From the NCBI GenBank assembly GCA_014647715.1, contig BMPS01000018.1, forward strand, positions 1 through 46,761: 46,761 nucleotides of DNA, written 5' to 3'. This DNA is from Streptomyces cinereus. GTDB taxonomy: Bacteria; Pseudomonadota; Gammaproteobacteria; Pseudomonadales; Moraxellaceae. The translations under genes and the position numbers were made by a program. Numbering within the stretch: the first letter of the stretch is position 1; every line of letters begins with the position of its first letter. Positions 9,894 to 18,398 of the stretch are shown here, piece by piece. Under the pieces are notes generated by a model. That model saw only the letters and a list, made by a program, of their open reading frames with translations. It was not told the DNA's origin and did no database searches.

Positions 9894-11276
9894 TTATGGT
9901 TGCGCAGTTTTGGCGGTAGTTGAGGTATTTGTTACGGTCGTTTTGGTCGTCGTCTTGGTAGAATTATTGGTCGGTACTGCGGTTGAGGCTGGCTGCGATG
10001 CCACATATGGCATGGCTTTGACTTGCTGATCTGGTTTGACTTTGGCGCCGCCAACCATCACCACTTGCTCACCTTGTTTTAGACCGCTAGTGACAATCCA
10101 TTGACCTTGGTGGGTACCTTGAACCGTAACTGGGCGTACTTGGATTTTATTATTGGCGTCAACCACATACACGGTTGATTCACCTTTGGCTGTACGATTA
10201 ATGGCACTTTGTGGCAATAATACGGCATTATTGATAATACCTTGAATCAACTGGGCATTCACCATCATCCCTGGCAACAGCACAAAGTTATCATTGCTAA
10301 ATACCGCACGCAGATTAACCGTGCCTGTGGTACTATCCACTTTAGCTTCTTCGAAGCGAAGTTGCCCCACCATCGGGTAGGTTGAGCCATCAGCGAGCTT
10401 TAACTGAACCTGTGCGGTACGCGGTGTGCTAAGTTTACCAGCCGCAAATTGCTGACGAAGCGCCAATAACTCGGCGGCTGACTGACTGATATCGACATAA
10501 ATTGGATTAAGTTGCGAGACGGTTACCATCTGCGTCGTGCCCGCGGTGGCAAGCGCACCGACATTGACATTTGAGCGACTGGTGATACCACTAATAGGCG
10601 CTTTAACCACAGTACGGCTCATGGTGAGCTGGTTGCTATTCACTGATTGTTGTGCGCCGCGAGCCGCTGCTTGGGCAGCATCAATATTGGCTTGTGCCAC
10701 CCCGACTTGCGCCTGCGCATTTTTAACCGCTGCTTGAGCGGTACGCACGGCGGTTGCCCCTTGGTCATATTCTTGACTGGAGATAGCTTCAGTACCACGT
10801 AGCTGTTTTAGACGGTTTAAATTGGTTTGAGCCAGCGCAAGTTCGGCTTGGCGGGTTTCTAGCACCGCTAAGGCATTATTATAGTTGGCTTTTGCGGTAT
10901 TGACACTGGCAAGGCTTTGGTCAAGGCTTGCGCGACTACCGGCAAGTACACTGGTGTAGCTATCGGTATTGATTTGATATAACGGCTGATTTTGTTTGAC
11001 AAAAGTGCCTTCGCGAAACAACTGGCGGTCAATAATACCTGACACTTGCGGCGTAACGGTGGCTTGTTGATAGGCGACAACTTTACCTGATAACTCTTTG
11101 GTAAGTGGAATCGTCTGGAATGTTACAGGCTGTACATTGACTATTGTGGGTGGCATTTGCGCCTGTGCTCCTGCACCGCCGCCACTTTGTTGCTGGGCTG
11201 CTGTGTCTGACTTATTACACCCGATTAATAAGCTACAACTCGCTAATGACACCATGAACAACACTGGGTATCTCAT
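9894..11276 (-). CDS. RND efflux periplasmic adaptor lipoprotein (AcrA/MexA/AdeI-like)
   Basis: The membrane fusion protein linking pump and channel, 460 aa. ATG at 11276 follows GAGG by five bases and gives a lipoprotein signal with lipobox LIGC (Cys20). A longer upstream frame lacks these features. Lipoyl halves surround a long alpha-helical hairpin (about residues 95-215, Ala/Gln-rich heptads), followed by the beta-barrel region (VKAPISGITSRSNVNVGALA) and the membrane-proximal domain. The last ~30 residues are low-complexity Thr/Lys/Ser, like the tail of the channel protein. It is first in the operon and is transcribed divergently from the TetR gene across an intergenic region with an operator-like palindrome. 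Confidence 0.94.
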   Translation of the reverse strand: MRYPVLFMVSLASCSLLIGCNKSDTAAQQQSGGGAGAQAQMPPTIVNVQPVTFQTIPLTKELSGKVVAYQQATVTPQVSGIIDRQLFREGTFVKQNQPLYQINTDSYTSVLAGSRASLDQSLASVNTAKANYNNALAVLETRQAELALAQTNLNRLKQLRGTEAISSQEYDQGATAVRTAQAAVKNAQAQVGVAQANIDAAQAAARGAQQSVNSNQLTMSRTVVKAPISGITSRSNVNVGALATAGTTQMVTVSQLNPIYVDISQSAAELLALRQQFAAGKLSTPRTAQVQLKLADGSTYPMVGQLRFEEAKVDSTTGTVNLRAVFSNDNFVLLPGMMVNAQLIQGIINNAVLLPQSAINRTAKGESTVYVVDANNKIQVRPVTVQGTHQGQWIVTSGLKQGEQVVMVGGAKVKPDQQVKAMPYVASQPASTAVPTNNSTKTTTKTTVTNTSTTAKTAQP

Positions 11277-11313
11277 ACCAACCTCATAAAAAATAGGGAA
11301 TTTTAAAAAAAAT

Positions 11314-11343
11314 ATTATAAAATAAATGCGACATTGTTGTCGC
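11314..11343 (-). promoter_or_regulatory. Candidate promoter of the efflux operon
   Basis: On the minus strand, a perfect TATAAT (11319-11314) stands 18 bp downstream of GCGACA (11343-11338), a 4/6 match to the -35 consensus. The start codon lies about 38 bases further on. The -35 box falls inside the palindrome at 11327-11344. Confidence 0.5.
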
Positions 11344-11344
11344 A
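11327..11344. promoter_or_regulatory. Palindromic operator candidate for the TetR regulator
   Basis: TGCGACA-TTGT-TGTCGCA is a perfect inverted repeat with 7-bp arms. It overlaps the -35 box and spacer of the efflux promoter, where a repressor would block RNA polymerase. Position between the adaptor gene and the divergent TetR gene makes the TetR protein the likely ligand (inference). Confidence 0.55.
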
Positions 11345-11564
11345 ATATTTACGATAAGATACAAAACTTTAGGATAACTAAAGGATAGCTACATTACTAC
11401 CTAGTGATCGGCAGCGGTTATTTTAAAAAAAAATCTTAGATTGCGAAACCGACAATATTAAACAAAGTAAGTGTTTAAGCAACAATTATTACCTATTTGT
11501 ATGGATAAAAATTTTAAAATGTCAAAGCCATTGATAGATTTTTTTAATAAGGAAATATTTGTGC

Positions 11565-12143
11565 ATGACTTTAAATCGTGATAAATCACCTGATTTACGT
11601 GTTGTCAAAACCCATAAAGCCATCCGTGAAGCCTTTATTATGTTGTTGTTCGAGCAGGAGTACAATGATATTACTATCCAAGCAATTTTGGATAGCGCCA
11701 AAGTCAATCGTGCTACTTTTTATAAATACTACAGCGGCAAGGGTGATTTGGCAGGTCAAATGATTGATGATTTCAAGCAGGAAATCAGCCAGCTATTTCA
11801 AGACAGGCTCAATGCCGATAGTCAAATGCTACAAATAATTATGGAAAATCATTCACAAAAGCTGTTTGAACGCCGCCAACAGATGCTCGCCCTGTGGAAA
11901 ATCCGTACCCAACACCACAATCTTTATCATGATATATTTTTGATGGGTAAACAAAACTTTATTGAACTGGCTAAGAAACAAAAGGCGACAGATTATTTAA
12001 CGGCGGAGGCGATTGATTACCAAGCCACCATGATGGCAACTGTTTTTATGGCAAGTTTGAAATACTTTTATGAAAGGGAATTGCCATTACCGAAGAACTT
12101 GCCAGTGGATTGGCAACAAATGCTGGACATCATAAAAAGCTAG
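11565..12143 (+). CDS. TetR/AcrR-family transcriptional regulator
   Basis: A 192-aa regulator with an N-terminal helix-turn-helix: DITIQAILDSAKVNRATFYKYY (about residues 36-57) fits the TetR recognition helices and the conserved FYxYF-like end. The C-terminal part is a helical ligand domain typical in length, with no recognisable signature; it looks like the TetR_C group often annotated next to dehydroxyacetone regulators. ATG at 11565 is 11 bases from AAGGA. A TTG at 11559 has better spacing and would add two residues, so the start is open. It is divergent from the efflux operon and probably represses it. The 3' end overlaps the stop of the convergent hydrolase gene by 3-4 bases. Confidence 0.85.
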   Translation: MTLNRDKSPDLRVVKTHKAIREAFIMLLFEQEYNDITIQAILDSAKVNRATFYKYYSGKGDLAGQMIDDFKQEISQLFQDRLNADSQMLQIIMENHSQKLFERRQQMLALWKIRTQHHNLYHDIFLMGKQNFIELAKKQKATDYLTAEAIDYQATMMATVFMASLKYFYERELPLPKNLPVDWQQMLDIIKS

Positions 12144-13249
12144 CCCAGTTGGCTATCATAACGAAAATGATTAATAAAATAACTTGCTAATACCTCGACC
12201 AGTGCCACGGGCATGTCGTGACCGAGCTCATCAATGAGTATCAATTGACTGTGCGCAATATGCTTGACAAGCGAATAGGCATGACTAAATGGAATGAGTT
12301 TGTCTTGTTTGCCATGAATGATGAGGGTGGGTTGGTGGATTTGTTTGTCAATATCGACCAGTGACCCCGTCGCCAAAATTGCCAGTAACTGCCGCTGCGT
12401 GCCTTTCGGATAAAAACGCCGTTTAAACAGTTTTTTAGCTTTGCTCAGCGCCGCTTGTTCATCAAAGTAATCGGGGCTAGCGATAGTCTTGATGGTCTGT
12501 ACGAACTGCTGGGTCAATGCGTCAGCATCTTGGCTTTTGGGTAGTGGCTGGGTAAAGGCCTTGATGGCTTCAATAGCGGGTGGGCGCGAAAAGGGTCGAT
12601 TGTTACTGGTGGATAATAGTCCCAATTTTTCTACTTGGTGTGGATAACGCACCGCCATGATTTGCGCAATCATACCGCCCATCGATTGACCAATCACAAA
12701 GTATTTTTTGATACCCAACATTTTGAGCAGTTGATAGGCATCTTCTGCCATGTCGTACAAATCATACGGTGTTTGCAGGTTTTTAAGCGGTAAACCCAGT
12801 CCAAATCTGCCCAGCAATTTGGCTTTATAAATGGGCGAATCATGAGCGGGAGTCAGTTTTTTGTGCTTCAGCTTGCTGGATTTGCCAATGTCGCGATTGT
12901 CAAATCGTACGACCTGAAATCCAGCATTGATTAATGCATAGCAAAATTCATTGGGCCATACCAAGCTTTGCGCGCCTAGCCCCATAATCAGTACGATGGT
13001 AGGGTGAGCAGGATCGCCACCGACTTCAACGTAGAATTTATACTTTGGGGTGCGCACCTTGGCGGCTTGCATAAAATCCGCGTGTTTGGAAGGTCGAAAT
13101 TTAATGTCAATGGTGGTGGGGTTAGCAGGGTCGATCGTGGCAAGTGATTGAATGGTATCTAATGCCGATAGTTCTTGAGTTTTTTTGGCTTTATCTTCGA
13201 TAAGTTGTTGTTTAATATCTGATAATGAAGAGGGGATAGTATTAGACAT
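12140..13249 (-). CDS. Alpha/beta hydrolase
   Basis: A 369-aa alpha/beta-hydrolase-fold enzyme with a complete catalytic triad: Ser189 in GQSMGG, Asp316 in HGKQDKLIP and His344 in ELGHDMP. The oxyanion region is MGLGAQSLVWP (about 89-99), followed by the typical VVRFDNRDIGKS strand. The first ~45 residues are a charged leader without a signal peptide, so it is probably cytosolic. The family includes esterases and lipases close to aclacinomycin methylesterase-like proteins; the substrate cannot be told. The stop codon overlaps that of the convergent TetR gene. The start at 13249 has a weak GGATG-type ribosome binding site. Confidence 0.85.
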   Translation of the reverse strand: MSNTIPSSLSDIKQQLIEDKAKKTQELSALDTIQSLATIDPANPTTIDIKFRPSKHADFMQAAKVRTPKYKFYVEVGGDPAHPTIVLIMGLGAQSLVWPNEFCYALINAGFQVVRFDNRDIGKSSKLKHKKLTPAHDSPIYKAKLLGRFGLGLPLKNLQTPYDLYDMAEDAYQLLKMLGIKKYFVIGQSMGGMIAQIMAVRYPHQVEKLGLLSTSNNRPFSRPPAIEAIKAFTQPLPKSQDADALTQQFVQTIKTIASPDYFDEQAALSKAKKLFKRRFYPKGTQRQLLAILATGSLVDIDKQIHQPTLIIHGKQDKLIPFSHAYSLVKHIAHSQLILIDELGHDMPVALVEVLASYFINHFRYDSQLG

Positions 13250-13432
13250 ACAGCATCCATAATCTTAAAGCTAACCATCAAAAAGCCATCAATCACAAAA
13301 TTATTAATGATAAAAGTATCAATCAAAAAACTATCAAAAAATTAGCAAACTTGTATGACGATTTAATGACGTATGATTTACCGCCCATCGAATTGGACAT
13401 CAAACTGATCACCACACAGCCTTTATTAACAA

Positions 13433-14476
13433 TTAATAAAGCCGTTGGCTGGCAAGCGTCATCAAATCGAGTAAACCTTGGCGATATCGTGAATCAGGTA
13501 AGGTCAGCACGGCTTGTCTAGCAATCTCGCTTTCTTGCATCGCTTTGTCACGGCAGTACGCCAGTGCGCCGCTGTTTTTGACAATCTCAATAATTTCGTG
13601 GGTATCGTTTACTTCCCCTGTCTGAATGGCAATCCGCAATTTTTCATGCGTATCACCCGTGGTCATTTCCAATGCTTTAATCAAGGGTAGGGTTGGCTTG
13701 CCTTCAGCGATATCATCACCCACGTTTTTGCCGAGCACCTTACTATCACCGACAAAATCGAGCACGTCATCAATGATTTGAAAGGCATTACCAAAGTGCT
13801 GACCAAATTTGGCGAAGGCGTCATTGTATTCAGGGCGATTTTCCAAAATAGCCACGCCTTGACTTGCCATCATAAATAGCCGAGAGGTTTTACCGTCAAT
13901 GATTTTCATATAATCGGCTTCGGTAGCTTTGGGGTCATGCTGATGTTGGAGCTGCAATACTTCCCCTTCAGCGATATCACAGGTGCCATCTGAGAATAAC
14001 TGCAATAACGGCAACGAGCCAAAACCCACCAAAAGATTAAATGAACGGGCAATTAGATAGTCACCGACCAGTACAGCCGTTGCATTATCCCACGTTGCAT
14101 TCGCGGTCGGCTTACCGCGGCGCATACCTGACGCATCAATCACATCGTCATGTACTAACGTTGCGGTATGCAGCATCTCAGTGATTGCGCCCAGATGCAT
14201 GGCAGCTTGTGATGGCTGGTCGTTACAAATGCGTGAGCAAAGCAGCGAAATAAGCGGGCGCATACGCTTACCGCCTGCGTTGATGACATGCTGACTCACC
14301 GACATGACCAATTTTACTTTTGAGCTTAGACTACCATACACCTGCTTATCCATAATCTCGAAATCGTCAGCGATAATAGATTGAATCTGCTGATAGGTGA
14401 CAGGCGTGCTGTTACTGTCTTTGGTAACAGCATTGATAGCAGTGGATGTAGGATTTGATTGTTGATTGTCTAGCAT
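13433..14476 (-). CDS. ispB: Polyprenyl (probably octaprenyl) diphosphate synthase
   Basis: A trans-type isoprenyl diphosphate synthase that makes the ubiquinone side chain, about 347 aa. The markers are GGKRMRP (substrate binding), the first aspartate-rich motif DDVID followed by SGMRRGKPTAN, and the second DDVLDFVGD. The first ~30 residues are a polar extension compared with E. coli IspB. The start is uncertain: ATG at 14476 is the conventional choice, while TTG at 14488 adds four residues, and both have poor ribosome binding sites. It is divergent from rplU, as ispB is in many gammaproteobacteria, which supports ispB over ispA. Chain length cannot be read directly. Confidence 0.9.
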   Translation of the reverse strand: MLDNQQSNPTSTAINAVTKDSNSTPVTYQQIQSIIADDFEIMDKQVYGSLSSKVKLVMSVSQHVINAGGKRMRPLISLLCSRICNDQPSQAAMHLGAITEMLHTATLVHDDVIDASGMRRGKPTANATWDNATAVLVGDYLIARSFNLLVGFGSLPLLQLFSDGTCDIAEGEVLQLQHQHDPKATEADYMKIIDGKTSRLFMMASQGVAILENRPEYNDAFAKFGQHFGNAFQIIDDVLDFVGDSKVLGKNVGDDIAEGKPTLPLIKALEMTTGDTHEKLRIAIQTGEVNDTHEIIEIVKNSGALAYCRDKAMQESEIARQAVLTLPDSRYRQGLLDLMTLASQRLY

Positions 14477-14677
14477 AGGTTGGCTCAAAGCTTGGAGTGA
14501 AAATTCGTGAAATTTGGCTTGTGGTAAAAGTCGGCAAAATCATACCATACTGCCGTTTTTTGTGTAAGTTATAGCTGTGTATTTTTATTGGCGACTTGTA
14601 TTACTGAGCGGGTAGTGCGTTGAGAAACGCGCAATAATTTATCAGCCAAAATAGCGGCCACATTGATGAAGTTTTAC

Positions 14678-14706
14678 TTGATTTTAACCACTAAAAACGT
14701 TAAAAT
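14678..14706 (+). promoter_or_regulatory. Sigma-70 promoter of rplU-rpmA
   Basis: TTGATT (14678-14683), a 17-bp spacer and TAAAAT (14701-14706) form a good sigma-70 promoter. Transcription would begin near 14713, leaving an ~80-base leader before rplU. I saw no clear attenuator in that leader. Confidence 0.65.
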
Positions 14707-14793
14707 CGCGACCTTATATTTCCCTGTGTATCCGTCGTAGAAGTGTTATCGCCCTTGGTAGCCACGGTGTACGGGTTTATTGGAGCAACCAAG

Positions 14794-15105
14794 ATGTATG
14801 CAGTAATCAAAAGTGGTGGTAAACAACATCGCGTCGTTCAAGATGAATTTTTAAAAGTTGAATTGCTAAAAGCTGAAAAAGGCGATACCATCAAAATTGA
14901 AGACGTTTTAATGGTCGTTGATGGCAGCGATATCAAAATTGGTCAACCTGTGGTTGCCGGTGCAGTGGTCGAAGCTGAAGTAGTAGAACATGGTCGTGGC
15001 GAGAAAGTACGTATTGTAAAACACAAACGTCGTAAACATTACCATAAAGAACAAGGTCACCGTCAATGGTATACTTTGTTAAAAATCAAAGCAATCACTG
15101 CTTAA
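14794..15105 (+). CDS. rplU: 50S ribosomal protein L21
   Basis: A 103-aa ribosomal protein binding 23S rRNA in the large subunit. The start [14 protein letters not shown] and the end [12 protein letters not shown] are diagnostic. ATG at 14794 follows TTGGAG by eight bases. A GTG at 14743 in frame would add 17 residues with no ribosome binding site and is rejected. It forms a two-gene operon with rpmA, 40 bases downstream. Confidence 0.97.
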   Translation: MYAVIKSGGKQHRVVQDEFLKVELLKAEKGDTIKIEDVLMVVDGSDIKIGQPVVAGAVVEAEVVEHGRGEKVRIVKHKRRKHYHKEQGHRQWYTLLKIKAITA

Positions 15106-15145
15106 TTGACTATTTCAAACACATTAATCTCTAGGAGACATCGAC

Positions 15146-15409
15146 ATGGCACATAAAAAAGCCGCAGGTTCTACCCGTAACGGTCGTGATTCAAACCCAA
15201 AAATGCTTGGCGTAAAAATCTTTGGCGGTCAACAAGTTGTTGCTGGTAACATCATTGTACGTCAACGTGGTACAGAATTTCACGCAGGTGAAGGTGTAGG
15301 TATGGGTCGTGACCATACATTATTTGCTTTAACTGACGGCGTCGTAAAATTTGCCGTTAAAGGTAAATTCAATCGTCGCTACGTATTTGTTGAAGGCGCA
15401 GCTGAATAA
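15146..15409 (+). CDS. rpmA: 50S ribosomal protein L27
   Basis: An 87-aa ribosomal protein near the peptidyl transferase centre. The N-terminus [19 protein letters not shown] and the GVKIFGGQ and RQRGT blocks are diagnostic. The N-terminus begins directly with the mature AHKK sequence, without the cleaved extension seen in Firmicutes. AGGAGA lies eight bases before the ATG. Confidence 0.98.
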   Translation: MAHKKAAGSTRNGRDSNPKMLGVKIFGGQQVVAGNIIVRQRGTEFHAGEGVGMGRDHTLFALTDGVVKFAVKGKFNRRYVFVEGAAE

Positions 15410-15435
15410 TCACTCAGCTTGTTGTTAAACAAATC

Positions 15436-15462
15436 AACCCAATAAGTCGCACTTATTGGGTT
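15436..15462 (+). terminator. Intrinsic terminator of rplU-rpmA
   Basis: A perfect 12-bp stem (AACCCAATAAGT with ACTTATTGGGTT) around a CGC loop, followed by a T-run. It lies 26 bases after the rpmA stop. Confidence 0.95.
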
Positions 15463-15774
15463 TTTTATTGCTTATAGTCAAGTGTCTTAACGGGCTTTGG
15501 ATGGTTTTCAATGGTTTGGTATTACCAAGTCAGTGCCAAGCCAGTGCTTAGTCAAAACTTTCTTATCACTCAGCTATTGTTACATTTGTTACAACTTCAA
15601 CAACAATCATTGCATGGGGCGTCTAGTAGGGTAAGAAAAATTTAGCGACAATACCTGTCATCGAATTTAGCTTAACTTGTTAATTCATAATTTATTGATT
15701 AGCCTGTTGGGCTACTATATTTTTGAATACTTTTTCTAAACTTTTAACAATTTTTATTGAATGAGGAACCTACT
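15463..15774. other. Intergenic region upstream of lolA
   Basis: About 310 bases without a gene. A possible lolA promoter is TTATTG (15692-15697), an 18-bp spacer and TATATT (15716-15721), giving a leader of about 50 bases. No other structure is evident. Confidence 0.4.
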
Positions 15775-16464
15775 ATGACAACATCTACCAATAAAATTAT
15801 CAGTAAATTAGCCACCGGTACATTATCAGCATTATTGATTACTAGCATGCCGATGACCGTCGCCATGCAATCAGCGAATGCCGCTGCCGCCAACTCAGCA
15901 ACTGCGGCAAAAAACTTAAACAACCTACTTAAAAATGTCAAAAGCATGACCGCCAATTTTAGTCAAACCACCTCTGGCACAGGCGGCAAGGGATTAAGTA
16001 AAGCATCAAGAAATTTCTCAGGTAACATGGCTGTACAACGCCCAAACCAGTTTCGTTGGCAAATTGATGGTACGGCATCGCAACTGATTGTTGCCAATGG
16101 CAATACGCTTTGGGTGTACGATAAAGACTTAAATCAAGCGACCAAGCAAAGCGTGAGCAATCAAGTAGGGGATACCCCAGCATTGATTTTGTCAGGTGAT
16201 CCCAGCAAAATCGCCAATAGTTTTAATGTGACCCAGCCGATTGCTTCAAAAAATTATTATGTGCTCTATCCAAAAAGTGGCAATGCCAACTTTAAAAGCT
16301 TAGGTATCGCTTTTAATAGCGGTAATCCTGTCATGATGGTATTAAATGATAACTTGGGACAAACCACCACTATTCGATTCTCAAATGTGAAACGCAATGC
16401 CTCAATTGCCAGTAATCAATTTAGCTTCACACCTCCTAAAGGCGTTGACGTGATTAACCAGTAA
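15775..16464 (+). CDS. lolA: Outer-membrane lipoprotein carrier protein LolA
   Basis: The periplasmic chaperone that carries lipoproteins from the LolCDE complex to LolB. ATG at 15775 is preceded by GAGGAA; an earlier TTG in frame overlaps this site. A Sec signal peptide ends after the SANA motif near residue 36. The mature part has the LolA pattern: LNNLLKNVKSMTANFSQT, then RPNQFRWQIDG, then ANGNTLWVYDKDLNQATKQ and TTTIRFSNVKRN. At 229 aa it is slightly longer than the E. coli protein because of a long Ala-rich signal region. It has its own terminator. Confidence 0.93.
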   Translation: MTTSTNKIISKLATGTLSALLITSMPMTVAMQSANAAAANSATAAKNLNNLLKNVKSMTANFSQTTSGTGGKGLSKASRNFSGNMAVQRPNQFRWQIDGTASQLIVANGNTLWVYDKDLNQATKQSVSNQVGDTPALILSGDPSKIANSFNVTQPIASKNYYVLYPKSGNANFKSLGIAFNSGNPVMMVLNDNLGQTTTIRFSNVKRNASIASNQFSFTPPKGVDVINQ

Positions 16465-16504
16465 CTATTATTTGCATGAATTTTTTGAATGATTTTTGGC
16501 TAAC

Positions 16505-16527
16505 AGACCCTGCAAATAGCAGGGTCT
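16505..16527 (+). terminator. Intrinsic terminator of lolA
   Basis: AGACCCTGC and GCAGGGTCT form a perfect 9-bp stem around AAATA, followed by a long T-run. Confidence 0.95.
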
Positions 16528-16962
16528 TTTTTTTAAAAGTGTTTGTATTTAATTGAAGATTGAACCCTGCTACTAGCATTTTTTACATAAAATGAGTAAA
16601 CTATCCGTGTTTTAGCCAGTTAACAGCAATATATAGTTACTTTTGTTAAAATACGCATTTTTATAAAGTGATGTAATGCTGCTTTATATTAGAGTTTCAT
16701 CGTGGTTTTAGCAATATCTCTAACTAGCCTGTTTAGTAACTAGCCAATCACTCACCGATTACAATAATGGTCAATGGATGTGCAGCCTTGTTAGCTGGTA
16801 CGAGGTAATCTTAAGCAAAATAGTTCTTAAGAAGTTATCTGCCATCGTCTTTGTGATATTGCGCTTGAGCCAGACGGGCTTGGTGGAAGTATCAAAAATA
16901 TCGTCCCAACTTGAATTGCTTAACCTACGTAACGGTTAGTCGTATTGCCCAGGAGTATCCTC
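16528..16962. other. Long non-coding leader/promoter region of the nuo operon
   Basis: About 435 bases separate the lolA terminator from nuoA. It has TAAAAT-like -10 boxes (around 16650) but no clear matching -35. It holds an inverted repeat CTTAAG-N10-CTTAAG (about 16811-16832) and a small TAACC/GGTTA hairpin just before the nuoA ribosome binding site. I saw no protein gene; a 13-codon frame near 16768 is not convincing. The region probably carries the regulated nuo promoter and a long 5' leader. Confidence 0.45.
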
Positions 16963-17496
16963 ATGATTCCAGTCATTGATTGGTCTGCAATTGTATTTAT
17001 TTTAGCAGCCATAGGACTTTGTATTTTCATGCTTGTTGTACCAAGATTGTTAGGTGGTACTTCTAAAGGCTTTCAAAAGCAAGAGAATTTCGAGTCGGGT
17101 GTGGTCAGTGTTGGTTCTGCCAGAATCCGTTTATCTGCAAAATTCTATATCGTCGCTATTTTCTTTGTTATCTTTGACTTAGAAGCATTATACCTATATA
17201 CCTATGCGGTATCAGTCAAAGAAGCAGGTTGGCTAGGATTTTGGACCGTTGTGCTGTTTGTGGTAGAGCTGTTAATCGGTCTATATTATCTGCTCAAACT
17301 AGGGGCGCTTAACTGGTCACCTGCAGACAAAAAGCCAAAACCAAAGCGTTTGGCTGCTGCGCCTGCGGGCTTTAATCTGGCGGATATTACCCGCTTTAAT
17401 GGTATTGAAGAGTTAGAAGTAGACCCTACTGGTAAAATCCCTGCCCAGTTGTCTGGCGCAATGAACCAAAACCCAAACAATAACGCGGTAAAATAA
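16963..17496 (+). CDS. nuoA: NADH-quinone oxidoreductase subunit A
   Basis: A membrane-arm subunit of complex I, 177 aa with three helices. The hallmark loop FESGVVSVGSARIRLSAKFY leads into FYIVAIFFVIFDLEALYLY, which carries the conserved acidic residues. ATG at 16963 has AGGAG eight bases upstream; a start at 16945 would overlap it. The hydrophilic C-terminal tail of about 60 residues, rich in Lys, Pro and Asn, is longer than in E. coli NuoA (147 aa). It is the first of 13 nuo genes in the usual order A-B-CD-E-F-G-H-I-J-K-L-M-N. Confidence 0.96.
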   Translation: MIPVIDWSAIVFILAAIGLCIFMLVVPRLLGGTSKGFQKQENFESGVVSVGSARIRLSAKFYIVAIFFVIFDLEALYLYTYAVSVKEAGWLGFWTVVLFVVELLIGLYYLLKLGALNWSPADKKPKPKRLAAAPAGFNLADITRFNGIEELEVDPTGKIPAQLSGAMNQNPNNNAVK

Positions 17497-17502
17497 TAAC
17501 CC

Positions 17503-17528
17503 GACTTTGCAATCTATGTTGCAAGGTC
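17503..17528 (+). promoter_or_regulatory. Intercistronic hairpin between nuoA and nuoB
   Basis: GACTTTGCAA and TTGCAAGGTC pair over 10 bp with one G-T wobble around a six-base loop, followed by TTTTG. It could be a weak attenuator or an RNA-stability element between nuoA and the rest of the operon. Confidence 0.45.
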
Positions 17529-17589
17529 TTTTGCATTTGTAGTGACATAGAGCGAAATCCTGCTTTAAAAATCAAGGTGATCGAGCATT

Positions 17590-18252
17590 ATGAAATATAC
17601 ATTAACCAAAGCCAATCCAGATGCCGACAGATTTCCAGACCAAACCCGTCAAATTATTGACGAAGCGGAAGTCAATAAAAACGTCGTCATGACGCGATTA
17701 GAAGATTTGACTCATAGCCTTGCAAACTGGGGTCGTAAGCATTCATTGTGGCCATTTAACTTTGGCACCTCGTGCTGCTATGTAGAGTACGCAACGACAT
17801 TAACAGGCGTGCATGACTTGTCGCGCTTTGGCGCTGAGGTTATTCGCGCGTCACCGCGGCAAGCTGATGTGATGATTGTGGCAGGTACTTGCTTTATGAA
17901 GATGGCGCCTGTTATCCAGCGTCTCTACGAGCAAATGCTTGAGCCTAAATGGGTCATCTCAATGGGTGCCTGTGCCAATTCAGGCGGCATGTACGATGTA
18001 TATTCAGTGGTGCAAGGCGTTGATAAAATCATTCCTGTCGATGTGTATATCCCTGGTTGCCCACCACGTCCAGAAGCCTTAATTCAAGCCATCATGCTGC
18101 TGCAAGAATCGATTACCAAAGAACGTCGTCCACTCGGTATTCATGTCAATGACCAAGGTATCTACCAACCTGTCATGCAGCCAGAACGTGACCGTAAACA
18201 AGCCGATCGCATTGCGGTCAAAAATCTACGCAGCCCAGATAACATTGATTAG
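17590..18252 (+). CDS. nuoB: NADH-quinone oxidoreductase subunit B
   Basis: The peripheral-arm subunit that holds the terminal 4Fe-4S cluster N2, next to the quinone site. Expected ligands are present: the adjacent pair Cys62-Cys63 ([11 protein letters not shown]), Cys128 ([12 protein letters not shown]) and Cys157 ([10 protein letters not shown]). Length is 220 aa, normal for the family. The ribosome binding site is modest (AAGGTGATCGAGC). It is separated from nuoA by 93 bases and from nuoCD by 146 bases, unusually loose spacing for this otherwise tight operon; both gaps hold hairpins. Confidence 0.97.
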   Translation: MKYTLTKANPDADRFPDQTRQIIDEAEVNKNVVMTRLEDLTHSLANWGRKHSLWPFNFGTSCCYVEYATTLTGVHDLSRFGAEVIRASPRQADVMIVAGTCFMKMAPVIQRLYEQMLEPKWVISMGACANSGGMYDVYSVVQGVDKIIPVDVYIPGCPPRPEALIQAIMLLQESITKERRPLGIHVNDQGIYQPVMQPERDRKQADRIAVKNLRSPDNID

Positions 18253-18256
18253 TGAT

Positions 18257-18286
18257 AGAGATTGATTAACGCTAGAGTCAATCTCT
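18257..18286 (+). promoter_or_regulatory. Intercistronic hairpin between nuoB and nuoCD
   Basis: AGAGATTGA and TCAATCTCT form a perfect 9-bp stem around 12 bases, just after the nuoB stop. No U-tract follows, so it is more likely a processing or stability element than a terminator. Confidence 0.4.
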
Positions 18287-18398
18287 GGATAGATTTAGGA
18301 TGAATTTTCGCTAAGTAAAAGCTTATCGAATTGCGTTCAAAACAAAAAAAGGTATTCCATTACCTTCTTAATAATTGTGAATGAGGAAAGTGCCACTC

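Noticed and set aside
11582-11597. Palindrome TAAATCA-CC-TGATTTA just inside the TetR gene as an operator
   Set aside because: It lies within codons for the N-terminus and is AT-rich. The GC-containing palindrome in the pump promoter is a much better operator candidate. Not fully excluded as an autoregulatory site.
13250-13432. Clusters of ATCAAAAA-like short repeats, possible CRISPR-like array
   Set aside because: The units are irregular, AT-rich and without spacers of constant length; they are simple low-complexity sequence. No CRISPR array is present in the window.
13423-13441. AT-only hairpin at the ispB stop codon as terminator
   Set aside because: The stem is entirely A/T at its core and partly coding, so it is too weak to call.
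16768-16809. 13-codon leader peptide before nuoA
   Set aside because: It lacks a ribosome binding site, has no regulatory codon run and is not followed by an attenuator structure.
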